From: DSAR01 sp034437315
Lineage (GTDB): Bacteria; Chloroflexota; Anaerolineae; B4-G1
Direction of reading: 5' to 3'
Length of the DNA: 25,185 nucleotides
NCBI GenBank assembly: GCA_034437315.1
Contig: DAOTUC010000282.1
Span: forward strand, 1 to 25,185
Part shown: positions 10,850 through 19,260 of the stretch, piece by piece
How positions within the stretch are numbered: position 1 is the stretch's first letter
How the letters are laid out: each line of letters begins with the position of its first letter
Position numbers and translations under genes: made by a program
Notes under the pieces: generated by a model
Seen by the model: the letters and a program-made list of their open reading frames with translations, nothing else
The model's database searches: none
Told to the model about the DNA's origin: nothing

Positions 10850-10907
10850 AGCTCGCTGGTGTAGGGTTTGCTTTACATGACTCTTTTTCAGGGAGGCGAG
10901 ATCAAAA

Positions 10908-11954
10908 ATGCGCAGTGTTGAATGGCAAGAAGGCAAGGTGCGAATGATCGACCAGCGACGCTTGCCGGCTGAATTGGCGTTGCTTGAATTCGACCGCCAT
11001 CGGGACGTGGCCCAGGCGATCCAGACGATGGTCATCCGGGGAGCGCCTGCGATTGGAGCTGCAGGCGGATTTGGAATGGCGTTGGCCGCTCGAGAGAGCA
11101 AGGCGCAGAACAGGGAAGCGCTCCTGGCCGATCTACAAGAGGCGGCGCAGGTCCTCTGCCACGCCCGCCCGACAGCCGTCAATCTCTCCTGGGCGGTCGA
11201 GCGCCTGTTGCGACGGGCGGAGACGGAAGCGCGTTTCGCCGAAATCCCGGACGCGCTGCTCGACGAGGCGCAAGCGCTGGCTGACGAGGACGTCGAGATC
11301 AACAGACGCCTGGGCGCTCACGGCGCCGCGCTCATCCAGGACGGCGCGACGATTCTCCATCACTGCAACACCGGGGCGCTGGCTACGGTCGATTACGGCA
11401 CCGCCCTGGGCGTGATCCGCGCCGCCCACGAGCAGGGCAAGAAAACCCACGTCCTGGTCGACGAGACCCGCCCCCGGTTGCAGGGCGCACGGCTGACCGC
11501 GTGGGAATTGCAACAACTGGGCGTCCCCTTCACCCTCATCGCCGATAACGCCGCCGGCCACTTTATGCGCACCGGGCAGGTGGACCTGGTGTTGGTGGGA
11601 GCGGACCGCGTGGCCGCTAATGGCGACGTGGCGAATAAGATCGGCACCTACAAATTGGCCGTCGTCGCCCAGGCAAACGGCGTCCCTTTTTACGCTTGCG
11701 TCCCGACCTCCACGATCGACCTCTCGTTGACCACGGGCGACGAGATTCCCATCGAGGAGCGCGACCCCGAAGAGGTGACCGGCGTCCTTTATCAAGGCAT
11801 GCCTATCGCGCCGGACGGGGTGCGGGCCGCCAATCCGGCTTTCGACGTGACCCCGCACCGTTACGTGACCGGCATCGTGACCGAGCACGGGATCGCTTAT
11901 CCCCCGTTCAACGTGAGCTTGCGCCGCCTGGTAGAAACGCCTTGTGATGACTGA
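10908..11954 (+). CDS. mtnA: S-methyl-5-thioribose-1-phosphate isomerase
   Basis: Isomerises 5-methylthioribose 1-phosphate to the ribulose form in the methionine salvage pathway, which recycles methylthioadenosine left from SAM. 348 residues, full length. Motifs: RGAPAIGAAGG, HCNTGALAT with the catalytic Cys153, DETRPRLQGARL, VGADRVAANGDVANKIGT with catalytic Asp233. This set separates it from the related eIF2B-like proteins. The ATG at 10908 has GGGAGG 12 nt upstream. It opens a long plus-strand operon, and its stop codon lies inside the start of rfbF. Some relatives act on ribose 1,5-bisphosphate, but the motifs favour MtnA. Confidence 0.93.
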   Translation: MRSVEWQEGKVRMIDQRRLPAELALLEFDRHRDVAQAIQTMVIRGAPAIGAAGGFGMALAARESKAQNREALLADLQEAAQVLCHARPTAVNLSWAVERLLRRAETEARFAEIPDALLDEAQALADEDVEINRRLGAHGAALIQDGATILHHCNTGALATVDYGTALGVIRAAHEQGKKTHVLVDETRPRLQGARLTAWELQQLGVPFTLIADNAAGHFMRTGQVDLVLVGADRVAANGDVANKIGTYKLAVVAQANGVPFYACVPTSTIDLSLTTGDEIPIEERDPEEVTGVLYQGMPIAPDGVRAANPAFDVTPHRYVTGIVTEHGIAYPPFNVSLRRLVETPCDD

Positions 11955-12759
11955 TCGGGGATCGGCCGAGGCAATGCCCTTGCCGGTCGTGATCGTCTGC
12001 GGTGGGCAAGGTACTCGTATGCGCGGCGCGACGCCCACCAAGAAGGAATTGGTCGAGGTGGGCGATCGGCCGATCCTGTGGCACGTGATGAAAATTTACG
12101 CCGCTTTCGGTCACACGCGCTTCATCCTCGCGCTAGGCCACCAGGCGGAAGATATCAAGCGCTATTTCCTCGATTACGAACCGATGCGCTACGATTTGAC
12201 GGTCAACTTGGGCCGCCCCTCCGCCGTCTCTTATCATCCCGATTATCAATCCGGCCCCGAAGAGGGGTGGGACGTCACGCTGGCCGATACTGGCTTGGAG
12301 ACGAGCAAAGGCGCCCGCATCTACCGCGTCGCCCGGTACATCGACGCGGACACGTTTTTCTTCACCTACGGGGATGGAGTGGGGGACGTGGACATCACGG
12401 CGCTGCTGGCCTTTCACCGGCAGCACGGGCGACTGGCGACGATCACCGGCGTGCATCCTCATTCCCAATACGGCATTATGCGGCTTGATGGCGATCGTCA
12501 AGTGAGCGGATTCGTGCAGAAACCTCGGTTGGATCATTGGATCAACGCCGGTTTCATGGTCTTTGAGCGGGAAGTACTCGATTATCTGGGCGACGGGGAT
12601 GACGTCCACCTGGAACGGGAGGCGCTCCCCCGTCTGGCGTCTGAAGGCCAGGTGATGATGTACCCGCACGAGGGATTCTGGCGCTCGATGGACACGTTTA
12701 AAGAAGCGCTGGAACTGGACAAAATTTGGCGTGCCAGCGCTCCCTGGAAGGTCTGGTGA
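11947..12759 (+). CDS. rfbF: Glucose-1-phosphate cytidylyltransferase
   Basis: Makes CDP-glucose from CTP and glucose 1-phosphate, the entry step to CDP-linked 6-deoxy and 3,6-dideoxy sugars. The nucleotidyltransferase signature CGGQGTRMRG is followed by PTKKELVEVGDRPILWH, then FTYGDGVGDVDI, the Asp metal-site region typical of RfbF, then INAGFMVF and GFWRSMDTFKE. About 270 residues from ATG 11947, which overlaps the mtnA stop by 8 nt and suggests translational coupling. ATG 11974 (MPLPVVIVCGG) gives the more usual RfbF length of about 260, but neither start has a strong ribosome site. The TKKE segment replaces the common KPKP, keeping the lysines near the sugar-phosphate site. Confidence 0.92.
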   Translation: MTDRGSAEAMPLPVVIVCGGQGTRMRGATPTKKELVEVGDRPILWHVMKIYAAFGHTRFILALGHQAEDIKRYFLDYEPMRYDLTVNLGRPSAVSYHPDYQSGPEEGWDVTLADTGLETSKGARIYRVARYIDADTFFFTYGDGVGDVDITALLAFHRQHGRLATITGVHPHSQYGIMRLDGDRQVSGFVQKPRLDHWINAGFMVFEREVLDYLGDGDDVHLEREALPRLASEGQVMMYPHEGFWRSMDTFKEALELDKIWRASAPWKVW

Positions 12760-12765
12760 TGACAG

Positions 12766-13776
12766 ATGAACGATGACGTGGATCTCTCGGCTCGTGTTGA
12801 TTTTTGGTCCCACCACCCCGTCTTGGTGACCGGTTGCACTGGCTTTTTGGGCGCCTGGTTGACCATGGCCCTGGTCGATCTGGGCGCCGCCGTCGTTGGG
12901 CTGGTGCGGGACGAAGTCCCCTTCTCTCAACTGCGCCGCTCCGGTTACGACCGGCGAATCGCCATCGCCCGGGGCGACGTCACCGATTACGCTTGCATCG
13001 AACGGGTGCTCGCCGAGTACGAGGTCGAAACCATCTTCCACCTGGCGGCCCAGACTATTGTGTCGATCGGCAACCGGACGCCGCTTTCGACCTTCGAGAG
13101 CAATATCAAAGGAACCTGGACCGTTCTAGAGGCCGCCCGGCGCGCGCCCAAGGTTTCCCGTATTGTCGTCGCTTCTTCTGACAAGGCGTATGGCGTTCAC
13201 GAGACGCTGCCTTATAAAGAAGATGCGCCATTACGAGGCTGTTACCCCTACGACGTATCGAAAACGTGCGCCGACCTCATTGCCCGGACCTACTTTATGA
13301 CCTACCAGTCTCCGGTGGCGATCACCCGCTGCGCCAATCTCTACGGCGGCGGGGACCTCAATTGGAGCCGCATCTTCCCCGGCGTGATGCGGAGCGTGAT
13401 CCTGGGCGAGCGTCCCATCATCCGCTCGGACGGGACGATGGTGCGCGACTACCTCTACGTGCAGGATGCGGTACGGGCTTATCTGGCGTTGGCCGAGCAG
13501 ATGGATCGCCCGGGGGTTCCGGGAGAGGCGTTCAATTTTGGCATGGATGATCCCAAGTCGGTCCTGGAAATCGTGCAGACAATTATCACGGTTTCTGGGC
13601 GCACCGATTTGAAGCCGGTGGTGTTAGATAATGCGCCCAACGAGATCCCGGCTCAATACCTGGATAGCCGCAAGGCAAAACGCATGCTGGGCTGGTCGCC
13701 CGGTTATTCGTTGGACGAAGGGGTCCGAGAGACGTTGGCCTGGTATCAAGCTTACCTGTCGCCGGCGACGGCCTGA
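12766..13776 (+). CDS. rfbG: CDP-glucose 4,6-dehydratase
   Basis: NAD-dependent extended short-chain dehydrogenase that converts CDP-glucose to CDP-4-keto-6-deoxyglucose. 336 residues. The Rossmann motif TGCTGFLG is near residue 23, then FHLAAQ. The catalytic triad region SSDKAYG has Ser138-Asp139-Lys140, and Tyr162 and Lys166 lie in YDVSK. The Asp-Lys pair beside the Ser is the dehydratase signature and argues against a simple epimerase. A GDLNWSRIFPGV segment and VRDYLYVQD are also typical of the family. It starts 6 nt after rfbF. The rfbF context supports CDP-glucose over dTDP- or GDP-sugar. Confidence 0.88.
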   Translation: MNDDVDLSARVDFWSHHPVLVTGCTGFLGAWLTMALVDLGAAVVGLVRDEVPFSQLRRSGYDRRIAIARGDVTDYACIERVLAEYEVETIFHLAAQTIVSIGNRTPLSTFESNIKGTWTVLEAARRAPKVSRIVVASSDKAYGVHETLPYKEDAPLRGCYPYDVSKTCADLIARTYFMTYQSPVAITRCANLYGGGDLNWSRIFPGVMRSVILGERPIIRSDGTMVRDYLYVQDAVRAYLALAEQMDRPGVPGEAFNFGMDDPKSVLEIVQTIITVSGRTDLKPVVLDNAPNEIPAQYLDSRKAKRMLGWSPGYSLDEGVRETLAWYQAYLSPATA

Positions 13777-13788
13777 CCGGGAGGATGT

Positions 13789-14778
13789 GTGAGCGGGCGT
13801 GCAAACGGATTTGCAAATGAGTTTGCAAAAAGGCGGGTCTTCGTCACCGGCGCTTCGGGTTTCATCGGTCGACGGTTGACGCACCGGTTGATTGAAGCAG
13901 ACGCCCAGGTGTGGGCCGGCGTCCGGTCGCTCAACGATCGCCGGTGGATCGAACGCTCCGTGACATTGCCCCAGGACGTCCGGCTACTCGCTTTCGACGT
14001 GCGCGACGCCGGCGCCGTGCGAGCCGCATTAGACCAGGCGGCCCCGCAGATCGTCTTCCACCTGGCGGCCGTGGGCGTGACGGACACCGGCGTGGATCCG
14101 TTCCTGGCGTTGGCGGTCAACGTGGGTGGAGCGATCAACCTGCTGTCCGTCTTGAGGGAGCGGGACGTTGACGCTCGGCGCGTCGTGCTGGTGGGCACGT
14201 GCCACGAATACGGCGCACGGGAGACGCGCGAGGGGCTGGACCCGTTCAATACGTACGCCGCATCGAAGGTCGCCGCGTGGGCCTTTGGGCGGGCGTTTTG
14301 GCGCGCTCACGGTTTGCCTGTCGTGACCGCGCGATTGTTCCAGGTCTATGGCCCGGGCCAACCGGCCCACACGTTGATCCCGGCGGCTGTGCAAGCGGCG
14401 CTGGCGGGGCGGGATTTCCCGATGACGGCGGGCGAGCAGGCGCGGGATTTCATTTACGTGGATGACGCGGTGGATGGGTTGATCGCCGTCGCTGCGGCGG
14501 CGGGCATCGACGGCCAAAGCATCGACCTGGGCACAGGTGTGACGCACACCGTGCGACACGTCGTCGAACGCATCTGGGCGCTGACCGGCGCCTCGGGGGA
14601 CATTCAGGTCGGCGCGTTGCCGTATCGCGCCGGTGGGCCGATCACATTGACCGCCGACGCCGGGCGCACAACCCGCCTGACCGGTTGGCGGGCGCAGATC
14701 GACCTGGATGATGGGTTGCGCGTGACAATCCGTGACTACTTGAATCCGTTTGAAAATGATGCGCCACAACGCTACTGA
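13789..14778 (+). CDS. NAD(P)-dependent sugar-nucleotide reductase/epimerase, CDP-paratose/abequose synthase-like
   Basis: Extended SDR of 329 residues that probably performs the last step on the CDP-3,6-dideoxy-4-ketohexose, setting the stereochemistry of the final sugar. Visible: TGASGFIG near residue 20, HLAAVG, VGTCHEYG with Thr137, and the Tyr156/Lys160 pair in YAASK. GEQARDFIYVDD is common in the family and resembles paratose synthase. It lacks the Asp-Lys pair of dehydratases, so reduction or epimerisation is more likely. The GTG at 13789 follows GGGAGG (13779-13784), 12 nt after rfbG. The first residues (ANGFANEFAK) come from a short TTTGCAAA-containing repeat. Whether it yields paratose, abequose, ascarylose or another isomer cannot be read from sequence alone. 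Confidence 0.7.
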   Translation: MSGRANGFANEFAKRRVFVTGASGFIGRRLTHRLIEADAQVWAGVRSLNDRRWIERSVTLPQDVRLLAFDVRDAGAVRAALDQAAPQIVFHLAAVGVTDTGVDPFLALAVNVGGAINLLSVLRERDVDARRVVLVGTCHEYGARETREGLDPFNTYAASKVAAWAFGRAFWRAHGLPVVTARLFQVYGPGQPAHTLIPAAVQAALAGRDFPMTAGEQARDFIYVDDAVDGLIAVAAAAGIDGQSIDLGTGVTHTVRHVVERIWALTGASGDIQVGALPYRAGGPITLTADAGRTTRLTGWRAQIDLDDGLRVTIRDYLNPFENDAPQRY

Positions 14779-14796
14779 AGAGGAGAGACGACATCT

Positions 14797-16116
14797 ATGA
14801 CTCAACACGACGAATTGCGGGAGCAGATTTTGACGTTGGTCGCCGAGTATTATCGACAGGCGCATCAGCCGTCCCCCTTCACGCCCGGCGAGACGCGCGT
14901 CCAGTACGCCGGCCGCGTCTACGACGAGCGGGAATTGATCGCGGCGACCGAGGCCGTCTTGGATTTCTGGCTGACCGTCGGCCCACGGGTGGCGGCGTTT
15001 GAGGATGGGCTGGCCCGCTTCTTCGACGCGGATCACGTATTGACGACCAACTCCGGCTCGTCGGCCAATCTGGCGGCGCTGACGGCCCTCTGTTCGCGGC
15101 GGCTGGGGCGACGGCTGACGCCCGGCGACGAGGTGATCACGGCCGCGATGGGCTTCTCGACGACGGCGGCCCCCATCGTCCAGAACAATCTGGTTCCGGT
15201 GTTCGTCGATTGCGAATTGGATACGTACAACATAGACGTGACCCAGTTGGAGGCGGCGCTTTCAGACCGGACGCGGGCGCTCTTTGTGGCGCATACGCTG
15301 GGCAATCCGGTCGAGATGGCCCCGCTGATGGCCTTCGCCCGCGAACACGACCTTTACGTCATTGAGGACGCCTGCGACGCGGCGGGCAGCCTCTACGACG
15401 GCCGGCCGGTGGGTACGTTTGGCGATCTGGGCACGTTGAGTTTCTACCCCGCTCACCACATCACGACCGGCGAGGGTGGGGCGGTCATCACCAACGACCG
15501 CCGCCTGGCCCGGATTGTGCAGAGCGTGCGAGATTGGGGCCGCGATTGCCATTGCCGTCACGATAGCCCGCCCGACGGCGATTGTGGGCGGCGCTTCGAG
15601 TGGCGCATCCCCGGCCTGGACGAGCCCTACGATCATCGCTACCTGTTTGTGGAAATCGGTTACAATCTGAAGATGACCGACGTGCAAGGGGCCATCGGCC
15701 TGGCCCAGTTGGAGAAACTGCCCGCTTTCATCGCCGCCCGCAAGCGCCATTTCGCCCGCATCCTGGAGGGATTGCGACCCTACGAGGAATTTCTGATCTT
15801 GCCCTCGTGGAGCGCGCGGGCGGACCCGGCATGGTTCGCCTTCCCCATCACCGTCCGGCCCGGCGCGCCTTTCACCCGGCGGGACCTGGTCGATTTCCTG
15901 GAGAGGCGCAACGTCGAGACGCGCCTGCTCTTCGCCGGCAACATCGTCCGGCAACCGGGCTACCGGCATATCGCGCATCGCACGGTCGGCGATCTGACCA
16001 ATTCCGACGTGGTTCTGCGCGCATCCTTCTTCGTTGGCGTCTACCCCGGGCTGGACGAGGCGCGGATCGCGTATCTGCTCAACGCATTCGAGGATTTTTT
16101 CAAATACGAGGTCTAA
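14797..16116 (+). CDS. rfbH: CDP-4-keto-6-deoxy-D-glucose 3-dehydrase (E1), PMP/[2Fe-2S] enzyme
   Basis: Removes the C3 hydroxyl of CDP-4-keto-6-deoxyglucose on the way to 3,6-dideoxyhexoses, using pyridoxamine phosphate and a [2Fe-2S] cluster. 439 residues. The fold is that of the DegT/AspC aminotransferases, but the PLP lysine is replaced by His: His220 in PAHHITTGEGG, the diagnostic change of E1. Cluster cysteines are Cys193, Cys251, Cys253 and Cys263, i.e. C-x57-C-x-C-x9-C, against x7 for the last gap in the Yersinia enzyme as I recall it. The N-terminal half has the cofactor region NSGSSANLAAL and IEDACDAAGS. The ATG at 14797 has GAGGAGAG upstream, 18 nt after the preceding gene. Its reductase partner E3 is not in this window. 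Confidence 0.95.
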   Translation: MTQHDELREQILTLVAEYYRQAHQPSPFTPGETRVQYAGRVYDERELIAATEAVLDFWLTVGPRVAAFEDGLARFFDADHVLTTNSGSSANLAALTALCSRRLGRRLTPGDEVITAAMGFSTTAAPIVQNNLVPVFVDCELDTYNIDVTQLEAALSDRTRALFVAHTLGNPVEMAPLMAFAREHDLYVIEDACDAAGSLYDGRPVGTFGDLGTLSFYPAHHITTGEGGAVITNDRRLARIVQSVRDWGRDCHCRHDSPPDGDCGRRFEWRIPGLDEPYDHRYLFVEIGYNLKMTDVQGAIGLAQLEKLPAFIAARKRHFARILEGLRPYEEFLILPSWSARADPAWFAFPITVRPGAPFTRRDLVDFLERRNVETRLLFAGNIVRQPGYRHIAHRTVGDLTNSDVVLRASFFVGVYPGLDEARIAYLLNAFEDFFKYEV

Positions 16117-16123
16117 AACATCA

Positions 16124-16846
16124 ATGAAGTTGTCGATCATCATCTGCGCTTACAACGAGCGTCGAACCATTCTGGACGCCATTCAACAGGCTCACGACGT
16201 CGACCTGGGCGATGGGTGGGAGAAAGAGATCCTCGTCGTGGATAATTTCTCCACCGACGGCACGCGGGAGATGCTCCAATCGCTGGATGTGTCTGGCGCG
16301 TACGACTATCCCGTTCGCGTCATTTTCCATCCGGAGAACCTGGGAAAGAGCGCGTCTATTCTGACCGGCGTCTCGGAGGCGAGCGGCGATTATTTCGTCA
16401 TCTTTGACGCCGATCTGGAATATGAGGCGGGCGACCTGCGGCGCTTGACCGATCTCGTCACGCCCGGCGAGACGGCGGCTATTTTCGGGTCCCGCGTATT
16501 GGGGGGGCGAAGGGTTTACGAGTACGCCCAGAATTACTGGGGCGTGCGTTTTCTGACCTGGATCGCGAACGTCCTCTTCCGCGGGCGCCTCACCGACATC
16601 GCCGTAGGCGTCAAATTGGCCCGCGTGGATGTGGTGCGCTCGCTCAACTTGAGCCGCTACGATTTCGACCTCGATTTCGAGCTGCCCTGCAAGCTGCTCA
16701 AGCACGGTTACCCGATTGAGGAAGCGCCCATCGCCTATCATCCCCGAACCGCCGCCCAGGGCAAAGGCATCGTGGGCGTCAAAGCCTTTAGCACCGGCTT
16801 TCGCGTGTTGTGGATTTACCTGAGGACCTTTCTCTCGGCGGATTGA
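16124..16846 (+). CDS. Family 2 glycosyltransferase (DPM1/DPG-synthase-like)
   Basis: Inverting GT-A transferase of 240 residues without membrane segments, resembling polyprenyl-phosphate sugar synthases. It opens with LSIIICAYNERRTI, carries DNFSTDGT, and has the metal-binding DAD at Asp95-Ala-Asp97 (DADLEY). The C-terminal part has DIAVGVKL, DFDLDFELPCKL and an EAPIAYHPR segment typical of the dolichol-phosphate mannosyltransferase branch. It starts 7 nt after rfbH, so it may move the dideoxyhexose or another sugar onto a lipid carrier or acceptor; that donor assignment is inference. ATG 16124 is chosen over longer frames because those would overlap the rfbH coding sequence; the ribosome site is weak, so coupling is likely. 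Confidence 0.85.
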   Translation: MKLSIIICAYNERRTILDAIQQAHDVDLGDGWEKEILVVDNFSTDGTREMLQSLDVSGAYDYPVRVIFHPENLGKSASILTGVSEASGDYFVIFDADLEYEAGDLRRLTDLVTPGETAAIFGSRVLGGRRVYEYAQNYWGVRFLTWIANVLFRGRLTDIAVGVKLARVDVVRSLNLSRYDFDLDFELPCKLLKHGYPIEEAPIAYHPRTAAQGKGIVGVKAFSTGFRVLWIYLRTFLSAD

Positions 16847-16865
16847 AGGCCTGCTTCGAGGGAGC

Positions 16866-16882
16866 GCCAGCGTCTCGCTGGC
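16866..16882. repeat. Short hairpin between the glycosyltransferase and kinase genes
   Basis: GCCAGCG-TCT-CGCTGGC, a perfect 7-bp stem in the 92-nt gap. No T run follows, so it is more likely an intercistronic RNA structure than a terminator. Confidence 0.6.
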
Positions 16883-16938
16883 ATATGCCGTCAGGATGAC
16901 GACGGCCCGTTAGAGAGCGCCAATTTAAGGAGAAAATG

Positions 16939-17919
16939 ATGAACGTCGTGGTGACCGGTTCTATCGCTTACGATTACTTGATGAAGTTCCCGGGCCGTTT
17001 CGTGGACCACATCCTGCCCGATCAGTTGCACTGCATCTCGCTGAGCTTCCTGGTGGACGAGATGCGCAAGCAGCGCGGGGGGTGCGCCGCCAACATCGCC
17101 TATACCCTGGCGCTGTTGGGCGAGCGCCCCCGCTTGATGGGCACCGTGGGGCAGGATTTCGCCGAGTACCGGGCCTGGCTGGAGGAACGGGGTGTGGATA
17201 CATCTCTCACCCGTGACGAGATGGACCTGTTCACCGCCTCCTTTTTTGTCAACACCGACCAGGACGGCAACCAGGTCGCCAGTTTCTACACCGGCGCGAT
17301 GGCGCGGGCTAACCGGCTCTCGGTGGGCGACCTGGACAGCGCCGCAATCGACCTGCTTACCATCTCGCCCAACGATCCCGAGGCGATGGTCAAATACGTC
17401 GTCGAATGCCAGGCGTTGGGCGTGCCCTACCTCTACGATCCCAGCCAGCAGATCGTTCGCCTCCCCGGCGAGGATCTGCGGACCGGCGTTGTGGGGTCCG
17501 CTCTGCTGGTCGTCAACGAGTATGAGTTCGGTTTGTTGCAGGACAAGACCGGCCTCAGCGCCGAGGAGATCCGCAATGCGCCGAGCCAGGCTTGTGTGAT
17601 CACGCTGGCGGCGGAGGGGGCGCACATCTGGGCGGACGGCGAGTTGTACGCCATTCCGCCGGCCCCGCCCGAACGCATCGTCGATCCCACCGGCGTGGGA
17701 GACGCTTTCCGAGCCGGATTAGTCAGGGGATTGGCCTTGGGGTTTGAGTGGGACCTGGTCGGCAAAATCGGCGCGCTGGCAGCCACTTACACGTTAGAAC
17801 AACCCGCGCCCCAACAGCACGATTATACGTGGGACGAATTTCTCGCCCGCTTCCGCCAATATTTTGACGACGAAGGGCGAATGGCCGAAACGATGATCGA
17901 GGCTGAGCGAAGCGAATAA
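16939..17919 (+). CDS. PfkB-family carbohydrate kinase, probable adenosine kinase
   Basis: ATP-dependent kinase of the ribokinase fold, 326 residues. The N-terminal GSIAYDYLM and GGCAANIAYTLALLG correspond to the substrate and GG motif region. The C-terminal signature DPTGVGDAF carries the catalytic Asp255. It is followed by ahcY, and SAH hydrolysis makes adenosine, so phosphorylating adenosine to AMP is the most likely role; the family alone would also allow ribose, fructose or other sugars. ATG 16939 is 6 nt from AAGGAG (16927-16932); ATG 16936 is possible but too close. The gap of 92 nt to the glycosyltransferase and 75 nt to ahcY leaves room for a separate promoter, though none is clear. 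Confidence 0.8.
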   Translation: MNVVVTGSIAYDYLMKFPGRFVDHILPDQLHCISLSFLVDEMRKQRGGCAANIAYTLALLGERPRLMGTVGQDFAEYRAWLEERGVDTSLTRDEMDLFTASFFVNTDQDGNQVASFYTGAMARANRLSVGDLDSAAIDLLTISPNDPEAMVKYVVECQALGVPYLYDPSQQIVRLPGEDLRTGVVGSALLVVNEYEFGLLQDKTGLSAEEIRNAPSQACVITLAAEGAHIWADGELYAIPPAPPERIVDPTGVGDAFRAGLVRGLALGFEWDLVGKIGALAATYTLEQPAPQQHDYTWDEFLARFRQYFDDEGRMAETMIEAERSE

Positions 17920-17994
17920 GCGACAGGCAGATTCCGCTTGTGATGACCCAAAACCTTTAACCCGAAACATTAACTTACAAAGGAGAACCGATAA

Positions 17995-19260
17995 ATGTCA
18001 ATAGCATACGATGTCAAGGACCTCGACCTGGCCCCGGCGGGCCGGTTGCGTATTGAGTGGGCGGAGCGGGAGATGCCGGTGTTGCGGCTCATCCGCGAGC
18101 GTTTCGCCGACGAACGACCCCTGGCGGGCGTGCGCCTTTCGGCCTGCCTGCACGTGACCACCGAGACGGCCAACCTGGCCCGCGCGCTCCAGGCCGGCGG
18201 GGCGGAGGTCGTGTTGACTGCGTCGAACCCGCTCTCGACCCAGGATGACGTGGCGGCGGCCCTGGTCTCCCATTACGAGATTCCCGTCTTCGCCGTCAAG
18301 GGGGAGGATAACGAGACCTATTACGAGCACATCCACGCCGCGCTTGATCACAAGCCGCACGTCACGATGGACGATGGGGCGGATTTGGTGAGCACGTTGC
18401 ACAAGGATCGCACCGAGCTGATGGGCAACGTCATTGGCGGCACCGAGGAGACCACTACCGGCGTCATCCGCCTGCGGGCGATGGCGAAGGATGGCGTGTT
18501 ACGCTACCCCATCGTGGCGGTCAACGACGCGATGACCAAGCACCTGTTCGACAACCGGTATGGCACCGGCCAATCGACGCTGGACGGCGTCATTCGCGCC
18601 ACCAACGTGCTCATCGCCGGCAAGACGGTCGTCGTCGCGGGTTATGGCTGGTGCAGCCGGGGGATCGCGATGCGGGTCAAGGGTTTGGGCGGCAACGTGA
18701 TCGTCACCGAGATCGACCCGCTCAAGGCTCTGGAGGCGGTGATGGACGGGTTCCGGGTCATGCCGATGCACGAGGCCGCGCCTATCGGCGACCTGTTCGT
18801 CACCTCCACCGGCGACATCAACGTGATCGACCGGCATCATTTCGAGGCGATGAAGGACGGCGCCATCGTCGCCAACTCGGGGCACTTCAACGTGGAGATC
18901 AACATCCCCGCGTTGGTGGAGATGGCCCAGGGGCCGCCGCGGCGCGTTCGTCCGTCGGTGGATGAGTACATCCTGCCCAGCGGTCGGCGGATCTTCCTAT
19001 TGGCCGAGGGGCGGCTGGTGAACCTGGCGGCGGCCGAGGGACATCCCAGCGCGGTGATGGATATGTCCTTCGCCAACCAGGCCCTATGCGCCGAGTACAT
19101 GCTGCACAACGCCGACGATCTGGAGCGTATCGTCTACGCCGTGCCGGAGGATATCGACCAGGAGATCGCCCGGCTCAAGTTGGAGGCGATGGGTGTAGAG
19201 ATTGACGTGCTGACGCCGGAACAGGAGGCTTACCTGGCGTCCTGGGAGGCGGGGACGTAA
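17995..19260 (+). CDS. ahcY: Adenosylhomocysteinase (S-adenosyl-L-homocysteine hydrolase)
   Basis: Splits S-adenosylhomocysteine into adenosine and homocysteine, clearing the product of methyl transfer. Tightly bound NAD cycles in the active site. 421 residues, the short form without the extra insertion of many longer bacterial enzymes and resembling archaeal/Thermotoga types. Active-site landmarks: His53 in HVTTETANL, Asp126-Asp127 in DDGADL, Glu152 in GGTEETTTG, Lys182 with Asp186-Asn187 in TKHLFDN, and the NAD-binding GYGWCSRGIA. The C-terminus ends a few residues after LTPEQEAYLASW, without the KPDHYRY-type tail of longer enzymes. ATG 17995 has AAAGGAGAACC upstream. With the kinase it forms a recycling pair, and mtnA deals with the other SAM by-product. 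Confidence 0.97.
   Translation: MSIAYDVKDLDLAPAGRLRIEWAEREMPVLRLIRERFADERPLAGVRLSACLHVTTETANLARALQAGGAEVVLTASNPLSTQDDVAAALVSHYEIPVFAVKGEDNETYYEHIHAALDHKPHVTMDDGADLVSTLHKDRTELMGNVIGGTEETTTGVIRLRAMAKDGVLRYPIVAVNDAMTKHLFDNRYGTGQSTLDGVIRATNVLIAGKTVVVAGYGWCSRGIAMRVKGLGGNVIVTEIDPLKALEAVMDGFRVMPMHEAAPIGDLFVTSTGDINVIDRHHFEAMKDGAIVANSGHFNVEINIPALVEMAQGPPRRVRPSVDEYILPSGRRIFLLAEGRLVNLAAAEGHPSAVMDMSFANQALCAEYMLHNADDLERIVYAVPEDIDQEIARLKLEAMGVEIDVLTPEQEAYLASWEAGT

Noticed and set aside
10597..10907. Possible SAM or SAH riboswitch before the mtnA operon
   Set aside because: I could not match any conserved riboswitch core. The region is explained by terminators and a promoter.
11133..12041. 302-codon minus-strand frame opposite mtnA
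   Set aside because: The plus-strand gene has catalytic motifs. The antisense product is low-complexity with no recognisable domain.
13801..13835. TTTGCAAA-type repeats at the start of the SDR gene as an operator
   Set aside because: They lie inside the coding sequence just after a well-placed ribosome site and give in-frame residues; there is no promoter nearby.
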